64,000 nt of DNA from Flavobacterium panacis (GTDB lineage: Bacteria; Bacteroidota; Bacteroidia; Flavobacteriales; Flavobacteriaceae), in contig NZ_JANKMS010000001.1 of assembly GCF_024649945.1 (NCBI RefSeq), positions 744,001 through 808,000 of the forward strand, in the 5' to 3' direction. Within the stretch, counting starts at the first letter, position 1; each line of letters opens with the position of its first letter. The position numbers and the translations under genes are program-made. Shown here one piece after another: positions 53,326 through 62,291 of the stretch. The notes below the pieces were generated by a model, which was not told the origin of the DNA, did not search any database, and saw nothing but the letters and a program-made list of their open reading frames with translations.

Positions 53326-53703
53326 ATGTCTGATTTTTTAACTCAATTTGGTGAAGACCTAAAAAAAAACGTCCCAGGGTTTATCGCTGTTTCTGTAGCT
53401 GAAATCGCTAGCGGTATGTCATACTACTCTCAGTCTGTTGTTGCAGATTTTGATCCTGAATTAGCATCGGCTTATAATCTTGAAGTGGTTAAGGCTAAAA
53501 TGAATGCTATCAAGGCTCTAAATTTACAAGGTCAGGTTGTTGACAATGTTATGATTACGCTTAGTTCTCAGATACATATTATTGACGTTTCTGACAATCA
53601 ACAATACTTTATTTATTTAGCTGTAGATTCTACAAAAGCTAACTTAGGTATGACAAAATCGATTTTGAATAAATACAAAAAAGAAATCGCAACAAAACTG
53701 TAG
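53326..53703 (+). CDS. Roadblock/LC7-like protein
   Basis: 125-residue cytoplasmic protein. Secondary structure follows Roadblock/LC7 domains: a helix (FLTQFGEDLKKNVP), strand GFIAVSVAEIASGMSYYS, helix NLEVVKAKMNAIKAL, strands DNVMITLSSQIHIIDV and YFIYLAVDSTKANLGM, then a C-terminal helix SILNKYKKEIATKL. Such domains bind small GTPases, as MglB binds MglA in motile bacteria, but no GTPase gene is nearby. The call rests on fold-like pattern and is moderate. Confidence 0.65.
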   Translation: MSDFLTQFGEDLKKNVPGFIAVSVAEIASGMSYYSQSVVADFDPELASAYNLEVVKAKMNAIKALNLQGQVVDNVMITLSSQIHIIDVSDNQQYFIYLAVDSTKANLGMTKSILNKYKKEIATKL

Positions 53704-53730
53704 TACCCGTATTTTTATTACCCCAACGAG

Positions 53731-53763
53731 AAGGAATATTCAAATTGAATGTTCCTTTTTTAT
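53731..53763 (+). terminator. terminator after the Roadblock-like gene
   Basis: AAGGAATATTC pairs with GAATGTTCCTT (one wobble pair) around AAATT, followed by Ts. Confidence 0.8.
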
Positions 53764-53837
53764 TTTTTATGCGATACAGTGTTTACTTTTTCTTTAAAAA
53801 ATTTTATATTTCGGGCTGTAAATGATTAATTGTATAA

Positions 53838-54302
53838 ATGGAGTTACGCGCCTATTTTGAAAAATATCCAGATGAAGCTACCTGCATTGAAGAGCTGAAA
53901 AACCAGCGCTTGCAGAATGGCATCATTTGCATTAAATGTGGTCATGACACACACTCTTTTAGACAAAATGATTTAAAATTTCAGTGCAGAAAATGCCGAA
54001 ACCGCATTAGCTTGCGATCCGGAACGGTGATGGAGAACTCCAATTTACCCATACGTTATTGGATGATTTGCATTGAATTAATGACTCTAACGCACAGAAG
54101 AATGTCTATTCTTAAAATCCAGTATTTATTAGGTCATAAGAGATACGAGCCCATCTGGCTAATGGTACAGAAAATACGTCTGGTCATGAAGATGCGAGAC
54201 GAAAAATACAGATTAAGAGCCTATTCTCAGTTTGATCCCGAATTTCTTCAGAAAATTGATAGACTAGCCATACAAAAGAAAACAAAAAGTGCCTCTGATT
54301 AG
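53838..54302 (+). CDS. orphan IS1595-type zinc-ribbon protein
   Basis: 154 residues matching only the N-terminal part of IS1595-family transposases: YFEKYPDEATCIEELKNQ, a zinc ribbon with IICIKCGHDTHSF and FQCRKCRNRIS (four Cys), SLRSGTVMENSNLPIRYWMI and the helical region MSILKIQYLLGHKRYEPIWL. The DDE catalytic domain that should follow in a protein of about 300 residues is absent, and no terminal inverted repeats were seen. The frame ends cleanly at a terminator, so this may be a domesticated DNA-binding protein instead of a decayed element. Confidence 0.75.
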   Translation: MELRAYFEKYPDEATCIEELKNQRLQNGIICIKCGHDTHSFRQNDLKFQCRKCRNRISLRSGTVMENSNLPIRYWMICIELMTLTHRRMSILKIQYLLGHKRYEPIWLMVQKIRLVMKMRDEKYRLRAYSQFDPEFLQKIDRLAIQKKTKSASD

Positions 54303-54315
54303 AGGCACTTTTTGT
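54284..54315 (+). terminator. terminator overlapping the end of the zinc-ribbon gene
   Basis: AAAAAGTGCCTCT, loop GATT, AGAGGCACTTTTT; a perfect 13-bp stem that includes the stop codon. Confidence 0.92.
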
Positions 54316-54389
54316 TTGCAATAACAATTATGAAATTTCAATAGGCAATGGCAATTTTAAATAATAATCAACCATTAACCATCAAACAA

Positions 54390-54947
54390 TTATTTCTTTT
54401 TGTTCTTTTTTGCTTTAGTTCTTTTAGCTTTCTTTTTAGCAATTTTTTTCGCTTTTGCTTTATCTTTTGCTTTTTTAGCTTTAGCTTTCTTTTTTGCTTT
54501 CGCTTTTAATTTTGCTTTTTTAGCTTTCTCTTTTTTAGCGTCTTTAGCTTTTTCTTTTCTTTTAGCTACTGCTTTTTTCTTTTTCAATTTTTCTTTTTTC
54601 TCAGCTAGCTGTTTTTTCTCTTTTTCTTTCATCTTTTTCTTCTTCTTATCGTTTTTAGATTTATCTCCATTTTCTTCAGCAGCGTCTTCTTCTGATGAAA
54701 CTACTTCTTCTGCTTCTTCAATTTCCTCCCACTCTTCTTCTTCCTTTACCTCTTCTTCTACAACAACAGCTTCTTTTTCAACTGTTTTTCTAGGAGCTCT
54801 TTTAGGTTTTGGTTTAGATTCCGGAGTCTCAGTAACTGATTCCGCTTCTTGGTTTTGAGCTGTATTTTGCTCGTTTTCATCAGTAGAGATAACTGTATCT
54901 GTATTTACCTCCTGATCGATTTCATTAGTAAGCACTTCTTCTGCCAT
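54390..54947 (-). CDS. Lys/Ala-rich, histone-H1-like low-complexity protein
   Basis: 185 residues in two charge blocks: an acidic N-terminal half (about 1-93, Glu/Asp-rich, with EEEVKEEEEWEEIEEAEEVV) and a strongly basic tail (about 97-185) made almost only of Lys, Ala and a few Arg, in repeats such as KAKAKKKAKAKKAKDKAKAK. PKRAPRKT links them. The tail resembles eukaryotic H1 C-termini and bacterial histone-like tails, so DNA binding or compaction is plausible. No folded domain was seen. It has its own consensus-like promoter. The long opposite-strand frame is only the complement of the Lys tail. Confidence 0.8.
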   Translation of the reverse strand: MAEEVLTNEIDQEVNTDTVISTDENEQNTAQNQEAESVTETPESKPKPKRAPRKTVEKEAVVVEEEVKEEEEWEEIEEAEEVVSSEEDAAEENGDKSKNDKKKKKMKEKEKKQLAEKKEKLKKKKAVAKRKEKAKDAKKEKAKKAKLKAKAKKKAKAKKAKDKAKAKKIAKKKAKRTKAKKNKKK

Positions 54948-55283
54948 TATTGTGTTAATTTTAAGAAATTGATTAAATTAATTCTGGACTTTACTAATTT
55001 TCAATGTTATTAAATCATTAAATTAACATCAAAAAATAATAAACAAAGATAGATTGAAAAACCTATTCGCCAATGTTAAGTTTTTCATCGAAGCCAAAAA
55101 CCAATCATAACACGCTAAAATACAACAAATTACCCAATGTTAAGTTTTTACTTCTTAAATTTCAAAAAACAAAGATGCTTTTTCAGACTATCAGAGAGCA
55201 TTCTGGTTTTAATGAAACAATCCTTTATTTTTAAAATTTCGTCATAAATTCGTTGAAAACATCTCAAAAGCCTTTTCATTTAA
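54948..55283. other. gene-free stretch
   Basis: About 335 A+T-rich bases between divergent genes. It holds the promoter at 55044 for the Lys-rich gene and twice the phrase CCAATGTTAAGTTTTT-like (55071 and 55134). Otherwise nothing was recognised. Confidence 0.5.
55044..55074 (-). promoter_or_regulatory. promoter of the Lys-rich protein gene
   Basis: Minus strand ATTG-N19-TATCTTTG: exact -7 and near-exact -33 box at canonical spacing, about 95 bases before the ATG at 54947. Confidence 0.65.
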
Positions 55284-56042
55284 ATGCAAGAAAATTTAGA
55301 ATATCATTCAATTCAGCCAAATCCAAGTCTTTCTGATTTTGTGGATAGTTTTTGGTGCATGAAAAATAAATCGGACAAAACCCTAGAAACTGTTGGTTTA
55401 CCTGATGGAAGAATAGATTTATCTTTAATTCAAACCACCGAAAAACCTTTTCAAATCAGACTTTTGGGATTAGGAACCAAACAATATGAAAAAGGAATAA
55501 TTCCCGCCAATAGCCTGATATTTGTAATCAGTTTTAAACTTCTGGCTGTTGAATATGTTTTTCATGAAAGTATTACATCCCTTATAAATTCAGGCAAAAC
55601 TCTTGAAAATGATTTCTGGAATTTCAACAAATCGGATCTAGAAGATTTTGAATTGTTTTGTAAAAAAGCGTCTTTAAAAATAAAGTCTTTATTAATTAAA
55701 GAAACAGATTCAAGAAAACAAAAGCTCTTCAGTCTTATTTACAAAACAAACGGAGCATTAACCGTAAAATCGTTTTCTGAACAGTCAGGTTGGAGCAGCC
55801 GACAAATAAACCGTTATTTTCAGCATTATTTCGGAATTTCACTAAAAGAATACAGCTCCATTCTTCGTTTTCGCGCTTCATTAGAACATATTGCAAAAGG
55901 AAAACTGTTTCCAGAAGAAAATTTTTCAGACCAAACCCATTTCATCAAAGAAGTCAAGAAAATTTCAGGTTCACTACCAAAAGAGCTGTTTCAAAACAAA
56001 AATGACCGATTTATACTATTATCCGCTCTTTCTTCAAAATAA
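55284..56042 (+). CDS. AraC-family transcriptional regulator
   Basis: 252 residues: an N-terminal DUF6597-type domain (about 1-135; IQPNPSLSDFVDSFWCMKNK, LPDGRIDLSL, LLGLGTKQYEKG) and a C-terminal double-HTH AraC domain (about 150-250; VKSFSEQSGWSSRQINRYFQ, HYFGISLKEYSSILRFRASL, FSDQTHFIKEVKKISG). It lies 30 bases upstream of the TetX-like monooxygenase gene on the same strand and probably controls it. Confidence 0.9.
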   Translation: MQENLEYHSIQPNPSLSDFVDSFWCMKNKSDKTLETVGLPDGRIDLSLIQTTEKPFQIRLLGLGTKQYEKGIIPANSLIFVISFKLLAVEYVFHESITSLINSGKTLENDFWNFNKSDLEDFELFCKKASLKIKSLLIKETDSRKQKLFSLIYKTNGALTVKSFSEQSGWSSRQINRYFQHYFGISLKEYSSILRFRASLEHIAKGKLFPEENFSDQTHFIKEVKKISGSLPKELFQNKNDRFILLSALSSK

Positions 56043-56072
56043 TTTTGCTGCATAGATTTAAAAACAAAAACT

Positions 56073-57275
56073 ATGCTTTTACACAACAAACAAGTCGCCA
56101 TTATCGGCGGCGGAATAGGCGGTCTGACTTTAGCCAGACTTTTACAATTACAAAATGTCAATGTGAAAATTTACGAAAGAGACCTTAATTCCGAGGTCCG
56201 CGTTCAGGGTTCACCTCTTGATTTACATGAAGATTCTGGCTTAAAAGCCATCAAACAAGCTGGTTTATTAGAAGAATTTTATGCTAATATCCGTCCAAAC
56301 GCGAGTAAAGCGCGTATTGTAGACAAAGATTTTCAACTGCATTTTGACGAACATATTTATCCTGAGAATGAATTAAAAAACACCTCAAATTCGAATAAAG
56401 ATTCACTTCAAGACATTTCGAAACCACGTCCAGAAATCGATCGTTCTGTATTGAGAAATATTTTACTGAATTCACTTTTACCTGAAACAACGGTCTGGAA
56501 CAGTCAATTTCTTTTTATGGAAAAAGAAAACCAAGGCTGGAAAATACATTTTGCGAACGGTACTCAAGCTTATGCCGATCTCGTAATTGCTGCAGATGGA
56601 GCAAATTCTAAAGTTCGTCCTTACATAAACACAGAAAAACCGATTTATTCCGGAATTACCCTAATTGAAGGAACTATTTACAATGCAGAAGAAAATGCTC
56701 CAAAACTCTTCAAATTTTCAAAAGGCGGAAAAGTACTGAGCTTTGGCAACGAACAAACTCTAATGTATGGCACAAAAGGCGACAAATCTCTTATGTTTCT
56801 TTTAAGCAGCAAAATCCCTGAAGATGTAATCTCAAAAGATCATTTAGATCTTAAAGACAATACAACTGTTTATGAATGGTTTAAAAGCAATTATAAAGAC
56901 TGGAGCACAGAATGGGACGAACTTTTTAAAGCCGAAGAATTGTATTTTATACCTCGTCCACAATATTATTTTTCTCTAAATCAAACCTGGGAAACACAGA
57001 AAAACATTGCTATGATTGGCGATGCAGCACACAGAATGCCGCCTTTTGCAGGTAAAGGCGCCAATCTAGCCATGTTGGACGCTTTGGAACTTTCTCAATA
57101 TCTAACAACCGAAAGCAATTATGATATAAAAACAGCTATTTCTATTTTTGAAAAACGCATGTTAGAAAGAGCTTCCAAAGCAACAAAAGACACTTTAGAA
57201 AACAGCGAACAACTCCATTCAAAAGATGCTTTGCAAAAATTAGTTTCTATTTTCAAAAACAAAACACAATCATAA
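56073..57275 (+). CDS. TetX-like FAD-dependent monooxygenase
   Basis: 400-residue class A flavoprotein monooxygenase: GGGIGGLTLARLLQ (FAD ADP-binding, about 12-25), ERD acidic end of strand 2, RVQGSPLDLHEDSGLKAIKQ and RPEIDRSVLRNILLNSLLPE (both close to Tet(X)), VIAADGANSKVRPY (DG motif) and GDAAHRMPPFAGKGAN (FAD ribityl motif). Overall layout and length follow Tet(X). By eye, positions that contact tetracycline in Tet(X), such as the Gln, Arg and His in the middle sheet, are Glu, Lys and non-His here, so tetracycline may not be the substrate. It follows an AraC gene. Confidence 0.85.
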   Translation: MLLHNKQVAIIGGGIGGLTLARLLQLQNVNVKIYERDLNSEVRVQGSPLDLHEDSGLKAIKQAGLLEEFYANIRPNASKARIVDKDFQLHFDEHIYPENELKNTSNSNKDSLQDISKPRPEIDRSVLRNILLNSLLPETTVWNSQFLFMEKENQGWKIHFANGTQAYADLVIAADGANSKVRPYINTEKPIYSGITLIEGTIYNAEENAPKLFKFSKGGKVLSFGNEQTLMYGTKGDKSLMFLLSSKIPEDVISKDHLDLKDNTTVYEWFKSNYKDWSTEWDELFKAEELYFIPRPQYYFSLNQTWETQKNIAMIGDAAHRMPPFAGKGANLAMLDALELSQYLTTESNYDIKTAISIFEKRMLERASKATKDTLENSEQLHSKDALQKLVSIFKNKTQS

Positions 57276-57391
57276 TAATTTTAAAATCAATAACTTAATT
57301 TAATTTTTCTTAAATTTACAAGTATCGAAAAGCAGCTATTTTCAATATTTACAGGCCGAAATAACAGTTTCACTTCAAATAAATATAAAAA

Positions 57392-58456
57392 ATGAAGCAT
57401 TTTCTATTCCTACTCTTTTTTACCGCTTTCCTCTCTCCAACTTTTGGACAAAAGAGCAGTGATTCCATTTCCAAAAAGACCAAAGACAAAAAGATAGAAT
57501 TACGAATAATGCCGTATTTGAGCTACAACAGAAACCTCGAATTTATGTTTGGCGCCATTCCTATGATGATGTATAAAGTCAATCAAAATGACAGTATTTC
57601 GCCTAAATCACTGTCAGGATTATCGGCTATTTACACCACAAATAAGTCGTACGCTTTGGCTTTCTTCAATAAATGGTATTTAGATCAAGATAAATGGCGA
57701 CTAAAATTTTTCTTTTTTACAGGAAATCAGAATTCACAATTTTATGTAGACGATATTGATCAGCCTGATTTTTATGATTACGGAACTAAAACTACTGTTC
57801 TGAGCCTTGGTGGACAGCGCAAAATTTTTGGCAAATTTTATGGCGGCCTGTCTTATACCTTTGCTCATTATAACACTACATACCAAAACGACATCAATCC
57901 AGCATCGGTTTCTCACAGCAATGCGCTCGTTGTAAACCTGCTTTACGACACAAGAGATGAAGTATATTATCCCACAAAAGGATACAAAATCAAACTAGAT
58001 TGGTCCAGTTATCCTGATTTTCTGGACAATGATTTGGCTTCTAACCGGATTTCTTTTCAAGCCAATACTTATTTCCCGAACAGAAACGGCAAAGATGTTA
58101 TTGCAGCCCGTGTCTATGGAAAATTCGGGCTTGGGAATGTAGCATTTGAACAGCAAAGCACCATTGGAGGCATTGATATTCGGGGATATTCCGAAGGAAA
58201 ATACCGAGGTTCGGGTTTAATGGACATCCAGGGAGAATATCGTTATAATTTTGGAAAAATGGGATTAGTCGGTTTTGCCGGCCTCGCTACCATTTACGGC
58301 TCTGATACCCCAAATTTCGACTGGAAACTATATCCTGGAGCTGGAATCGGATATCGCTATAATCCGTTTAAAAAATCGAAATTTAACGTCGGATTAGATG
58401 GTGCTGTAGGCAAAGGCGACTGGGGTATTTATTTCAGAATCGGAGAAGCTTTTTAA
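57392..58456 (+). CDS. BamA/TamA-family outer-membrane protein (surface antigen type)
   Basis: 354 residues: signal peptide (about 1-19, SPTFGQ), no POTRA domains, then a 16-strand barrel typical of the bacterial surface antigen family: LVVNLLYDTRDEVYYPTKGY, AARVYGKFGLG, and TIGGIDIRGYSEGKYRGSG containing the family IRGY motif (L6 loop IRGYxxGxYRG), ending YFRIGEAF. Members without POTRA are often patatin-linked or exporters of unknown use. Function unknown. Confidence 0.88.
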   Translation: MKHFLFLLFFTAFLSPTFGQKSSDSISKKTKDKKIELRIMPYLSYNRNLEFMFGAIPMMMYKVNQNDSISPKSLSGLSAIYTTNKSYALAFFNKWYLDQDKWRLKFFFFTGNQNSQFYVDDIDQPDFYDYGTKTTVLSLGGQRKIFGKFYGGLSYTFAHYNTTYQNDINPASVSHSNALVVNLLYDTRDEVYYPTKGYKIKLDWSSYPDFLDNDLASNRISFQANTYFPNRNGKDVIAARVYGKFGLGNVAFEQQSTIGGIDIRGYSEGKYRGSGLMDIQGEYRYNFGKMGLVGFAGLATIYGSDTPNFDWKLYPGAGIGYRYNPFKKSKFNVGLDGAVGKGDWGIYFRIGEAF

Positions 58457-58468
58457 GTTATTTTGCAA

Positions 58469-58882
58469 TTATTGAAGCTTAACACACAACCATTCTCCCT
58501 TTACAATAAGTTTATCTCCTGCAAAAGCTTCGCCTGATTGTTTGATAATTTTTTCGCTTACACGGATATTTTTTACTACGAATTTTACTAGTTTTTCAAA
58601 CTCAACACCAGCAAAAAATTCAATATTATCCAGACTCACCAAACCAAAAACACCATCAGCAAGACCCAATAATTTTACACCAGCGCCACCACATTGCGCC
58701 ATTGCTTCGATCAAAATAGTTCCTGGGACGTAATTAAAATCCGGAAAACTTCCTTGTAACCAAGCATCTTCTTGCGTAAAAGTTTTCAATCCGATAATAG
58801 TTTCTTTGGTATAAGAGATAATTTCATCAACAAATAAAAACGGAGCTCTGTGTGGAATTAAATCTTCAATTTTCTGAGTCAT
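58469..58882 (-). CDS. FabZ-like 3-hydroxyacyl-ACP dehydratase
   Basis: 137-residue hot-dog-fold protein: LIPHRAPFLFVDEI carries the catalytic His, PGTILIEAMAQCGG the catalytic Glu helix, and SLDNIEFFAGVEF the conserved strand. It would dehydrate 3-hydroxyacyl-ACP. FabZ itself is usually fused to or next to lpx genes in this phylum; a lone copy here may serve an aryl-polyene/flexirubin or other specialised pathway, or be a paralogue. Confidence 0.87.
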   Translation of the reverse strand: MTQKIEDLIPHRAPFLFVDEIISYTKETIIGLKTFTQEDAWLQGSFPDFNYVPGTILIEAMAQCGGAGVKLLGLADGVFGLVSLDNIEFFAGVEFEKLVKFVVKNIRVSEKIIKQSGEAFAGDKLIVKGEWLCVKLQ

Positions 58883-59603
58883 GATTTATAATTTTCAACA
58901 ATTTACGAATCTCGAATGAGATAGACAATCTTTTAAATTATATCTCTGTTAAATGCTATTAAATTACAATGAAATCACTAAAAAAGAAAAAAGACTCTAA
59001 CTCATTTTTTTTCCGCTTTTTTACGCTAAAAATCATCAATAATTTTTCGTAGAAAAAACCTTTTTTTTTTTGAAATTTACATCTCAAAAACAGAACAAAA
59101 GGTCTTAAAAACAAATCACAAAAGAAAAAATCTTTCTCAGTTTTAAATATTAAATTTTTAATTTAATAAAAAACACATTAAACACTAATAAACAAATAGT
59201 TAAAAAACAACAATAGAAAAAAACTATAGTACAAATTCTGTAAAAAAATGTGTATTTCAAACAAAAAAAATCATTTTAAAGAAAGATTTTCAACTGTAAA
59301 TTTTGTTCCAATTATTGACTTAAAAAAAATGATTTCTAAAGGCTATTTTGGCCGCAAAAAACTTCGAAAAGAAGCTATTCTCCTCTTCTTGCCTATTTTT
59401 AGAGAAATTAGAGCAAATTTTAGCTCTTTTATGCTCAATCAAAGGCTATAATTTAATATGAAAAAAGGAAATGAAATTTGAGCATTTACGAGTTGATTAT
59501 TAATAAAAAACTTTATAATAATTCACTGAATTTAAACAAATTAAAATAAATAACATAAAGTAAAACCTTAAAATATAAATTTCTAAAAAATCAAGATGTT
59601 TTT
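58883..59603. other. A+T-rich gene-free stretch
   Basis: About 720 very A+T-rich bases between two minus-strand genes. Apart from a low-value plus-strand frame (59248-59451, 67 codons, no recognisable features) it shows only long A and T runs. No tRNA, repeat copy or hairpin worth naming was found. Confidence 0.5.
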
Positions 59604-60311
59604 CTATTTAATTCCAAGCAAATGATACAACTCATCTTTCTTGTTTAAAGCTGCCGAAATGGTTTTTCCGTCAATTAATTCTACAATGTTTCCGTTAAGA
59701 CTTCTAACCGCTTCCAAATTCAAAATAAAAGATCGTTGAACTCGAAAAAACATCGGAAGTTTTAAAACCTCTTCCATCGATTTTAAAGTTCCCAAAGTGG
59801 TATATGAATTTCCGTTGATCACAAACTTCAGATAATCACCTTGTGCTTCGACATAAAGAATTTCTTGCAACAGAATTTTTACCAGCTTCCCTTCTGCTTT
59901 TATAAAAATGCGATCCGAATTGATTTGATGAACAGAAGTTGTTTTCTTCAATGAAAGAAATTCCTGTGCCCGATTTACTGCTTTTAAAAAACGATCAAAA
60001 CGAACAGGCTTTAAAAGATAATCTGCCGCGCCGGTTTCAAATCCGTCTAAAGCAAAATTGCGATGAGCGGTGATGAATATAATCACTGGTGGATTTTTTA
60101 GGGATTGTGCCAGTTCTAAACCGGTAAATTTTGGCATTTCAATATCACTAAAAACAATATCAGTCGTATTCTCCTGCAAATACACTAAAGCTTTTGCGGG
60201 TTCTCCGAATGAAGCTTTCAGTTCCAGAAATGGGATTTCGGCAATGAAAGATTCTATAATATCTCTTGCAATCGGCTCATCATCGATAACAATGCATTTT
60301 AATTTTTCCAT
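59604..60311 (-). CDS. LytTR-family response regulator
   Basis: 235 residues: receiver (1-120) with IDDEPIARDIIESFI, phospho-Asp in IVFSDIEMPKFTGLE, and Lys in DYLLKPVRFDRF; then a LytTR DNA-binding domain (about 130-235) with DRIFIKAEGKLVKILLQEIL, YVEAQGDYLKF, and FFRVQRSFILNLEAV. Its start codon overlaps the end of the histidine kinase gene by one base. Confidence 0.94.
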   Translation of the reverse strand: MEKLKCIVIDDEPIARDIIESFIAEIPFLELKASFGEPAKALVYLQENTTDIVFSDIEMPKFTGLELAQSLKNPPVIIFITAHRNFALDGFETGAADYLLKPVRFDRFLKAVNRAQEFLSLKKTTSVHQINSDRIFIKAEGKLVKILLQEILYVEAQGDYLKFVINGNSYTTLGTLKSMEEVLKLPMFFRVQRSFILNLEAVRSLNGNIVELIDGKTISAALNKKDELYHLLGIK

Positions 60312-61477
60312 TATTTTCTTAAAACTATTTTTAATTCAACTGCAAATGAAGCATCAGATGTATGAACATTTAATTCATAATGATTCGGATACAGCAATTC
60401 TAGTCGTTTTTGTGCGTTTTCCAGTCCAATTCCTCCAAAACCATTATTTGACACGTTTCCATCAGAATCATTTCTTAAATCAAACGAAAACGTGCTGTTT
60501 TCAATTTTAATATTCAGTTGGATAAACGCGTTTTTACTTTTCAAGCCGTACTTGAAAGCATTTTCGATAAAAGTAAACGTAAGCAAGGGCGCGATGAAAA
60601 GTCCTGCAGTTTGGTTTTCCCCTTCTATTTCAATTTGAATATTCACATCATCTGCATATCGCATTTTTTCTAAAGCGATGTAATTTTTGATAAAATCTAA
60701 TTCCTTCTCCAAACGAACAATTTCAGTATTAGATTCGTACAAAGTGTAACTCATAATATCCGAAAGACTTAGGATTACTTCTGGTGCAAGATTGTCTTTT
60801 CTAACCGTCAATCCGTATAAGTTGTTCAGAGTATTAAAAAGCAAATGCGGATTTAACTGTGCTTTCAAAAAGTCTTTTTCGATTTGAATATTCTGAATCT
60901 CCAATGCTGTTTTCTCTTTTTCGATTTGAAATTTCTTATGGTACAACTTCGTGATTTCGACCAAAATCTTCGCAAAACAAAATGGCGAAAGCAACGAAAT
61001 AATTATGATCGTCTGCGAAAGCATTCTTTTTGGAGACACAGCTTCTAAAAATGTCTGATCTGCGCTCATTTTGATTACTCCTTTCAATTCTCCGAAAGTT
61101 ACTTCAAGTCCTAAGGCATAGTAAAACAATGAAACAAAATAAGTTGTCGCCATCCAGACAAAAATCGAAATCGGAAAAACTAGCAACAAAAGAATTACAA
61201 TTCGAGCCTTATTGCCTAAAAATAACTTTGGAAGCAAGAAATAAAACAACATGTAAAATACGACCATATTTACAAAAGTCATTCTTAGCGTGAGCAAAAC
61301 AGCTTCAAAATAAATCAATTTGTACCCGATTACATAACTCAAAAAAAGTAAAACTGAAAATCCAGACCACATCAAAATGTGCAATAAAATTCGATTTCTT
61401 TTGGTAAAAAAAAGATCAAAATTTAGCGAAGCAATTTTATCTGAAAAATATCTGGAGGTTGATGTGGTATTTGGCAT
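60311..61477 (-). CDS. LytS-type sensor histidine kinase
   Basis: 388 residues from the ATG at 61477 (an ATG at 61546 would overlap the CPBP gene by 23 bases and is less likely). Four TM helices (about 30-200: ILLHILMWSGFSVLLFLSYV and following), a coiled linker with KEKTALEIQNIQIEKDFLKA, the His_kinase motif LKAQLNPHLLFNTLNNLYGL with the phospho-His, and an HATPase with FIENAFKYGLKS and GGIGLENAQKRLELLY. It is paired with the LytTR regulator; signal unknown. Confidence 0.92.
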   Translation of the reverse strand: MPNTTSTSRYFSDKIASLNFDLFFTKRNRILLHILMWSGFSVLLFLSYVIGYKLIYFEAVLLTLRMTFVNMVVFYMLFYFLLPKLFLGNKARIVILLLLVFPISIFVWMATTYFVSLFYYALGLEVTFGELKGVIKMSADQTFLEAVSPKRMLSQTIIIISLLSPFCFAKILVEITKLYHKKFQIEKEKTALEIQNIQIEKDFLKAQLNPHLLFNTLNNLYGLTVRKDNLAPEVILSLSDIMSYTLYESNTEIVRLEKELDFIKNYIALEKMRYADDVNIQIEIEGENQTAGLFIAPLLTFTFIENAFKYGLKSKNAFIQLNIKIENSTFSFDLRNDSDGNVSNNGFGGIGLENAQKRLELLYPNHYELNVHTSDASFAVELKIVLRK

Positions 61478-61523
61478 GTAATCTAAATTGTAAAGCAGTT
61501 TCAAATATAACTTTAATTTGGTT

Positions 61524-62261
61524 TTATAAAATTCTAATCGTTGCATTAATCAAATTAATCGTGTTGTGTCCCAAAACAGCATAAATCAGATTTCCGGAAA
61601 AGATTCTTAAAACTCCAACACTAAATGAAGAAATCAAGGTTAGGTAAACCATTGTCATGATATCAAACTTTAAATGTAAATCCTGATCCAAAACGGCGCC
61701 GTGGGAAACTCCAAACAAAACAGTCACAATTACAAATGACCATCCAAATTCTATTTCGCGGTATTTCCATGTTGGCGCAAAAGCTTTATTTAAAAGCCAT
61801 AATGCGATTCCTCTAAAAGCGATTTCTTCTGTTAATCCAGGCATTGTGGCCTGAAAAAGAAAAGTTTCTAAATGGAATGCACTGCCTTTTGGAAACAAAA
61901 TCAGTTTGAAAATAATATCAAACAAAGTAAACCCGAAGAAAACGAGTAATCCAAATTTGAATTGTGTTTTTGAATTGGTCTGAGTTGTAAATCCGATTTT
62001 GATTCTTTCTTCTTTAGAAACCGAAAAAATGATTCCTAAGCCCAATATTAAACTCAGCATCTTTCCCGCCCAATTGAATTTCAAATCCAGAAAATCCAGA
62101 TTTATCAATTGTTTTCCTGAAACCTGCAAATACACATCGGCAAGAAAATACAAAATAAAAAAACCTAAATATTTCAAATTCGATTTTTCTGACTTGAAAT
62201 GCGCCATAAAAATAAGCGGCGAGATTAATACGATCCAAAAAAGAGGCGTAAATAGTGACAT
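61524..62261 (-). CDS. CPBP-family intramembrane metalloprotease
   Basis: 245 residues from the ATG at 62261, which lies downstream of a promoter whose -7 box would otherwise overlap the start at 62294. About eight TM helices with the Abi motifs: PGLTEEIAFRGIALW (EExxxR), VTVLFGVSHGAV (FxxxH) and VLGHNTINLINA (HxxxN). Such proteases process prenylated or signal substrates. It is the first gene of the unit with LytS and LytTR, so it may supply or clear their signal. Confidence 0.88.
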   Translation of the reverse strand: MSLFTPLFWIVLISPLIFMAHFKSEKSNLKYLGFFILYFLADVYLQVSGKQLINLDFLDLKFNWAGKMLSLILGLGIIFSVSKEERIKIGFTTQTNSKTQFKFGLLVFFGFTLFDIIFKLILFPKGSAFHLETFLFQATMPGLTEEIAFRGIALWLLNKAFAPTWKYREIEFGWSFVIVTVLFGVSHGAVLDQDLHLKFDIMTMVYLTLISSFSVGVLRIFSGNLIYAVLGHNTINLINATIRIL

Positions 62262-62291
62262 AATTTTGATTTTTAAGGTTTTAATTTTGAT

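Noticed and set aside
54400..54858. 152-codon plus-strand frame rich in Phe/Ala/Ser
   Set aside because: It is the exact complement of the Lys/Ala-rich tail on the minus strand, which has the promoter and sensible composition.
59248..59451. 67-codon plus-strand frame in an A+T-rich gap
   Set aside because: No promoter match, no family, composition as expected by chance in this region.
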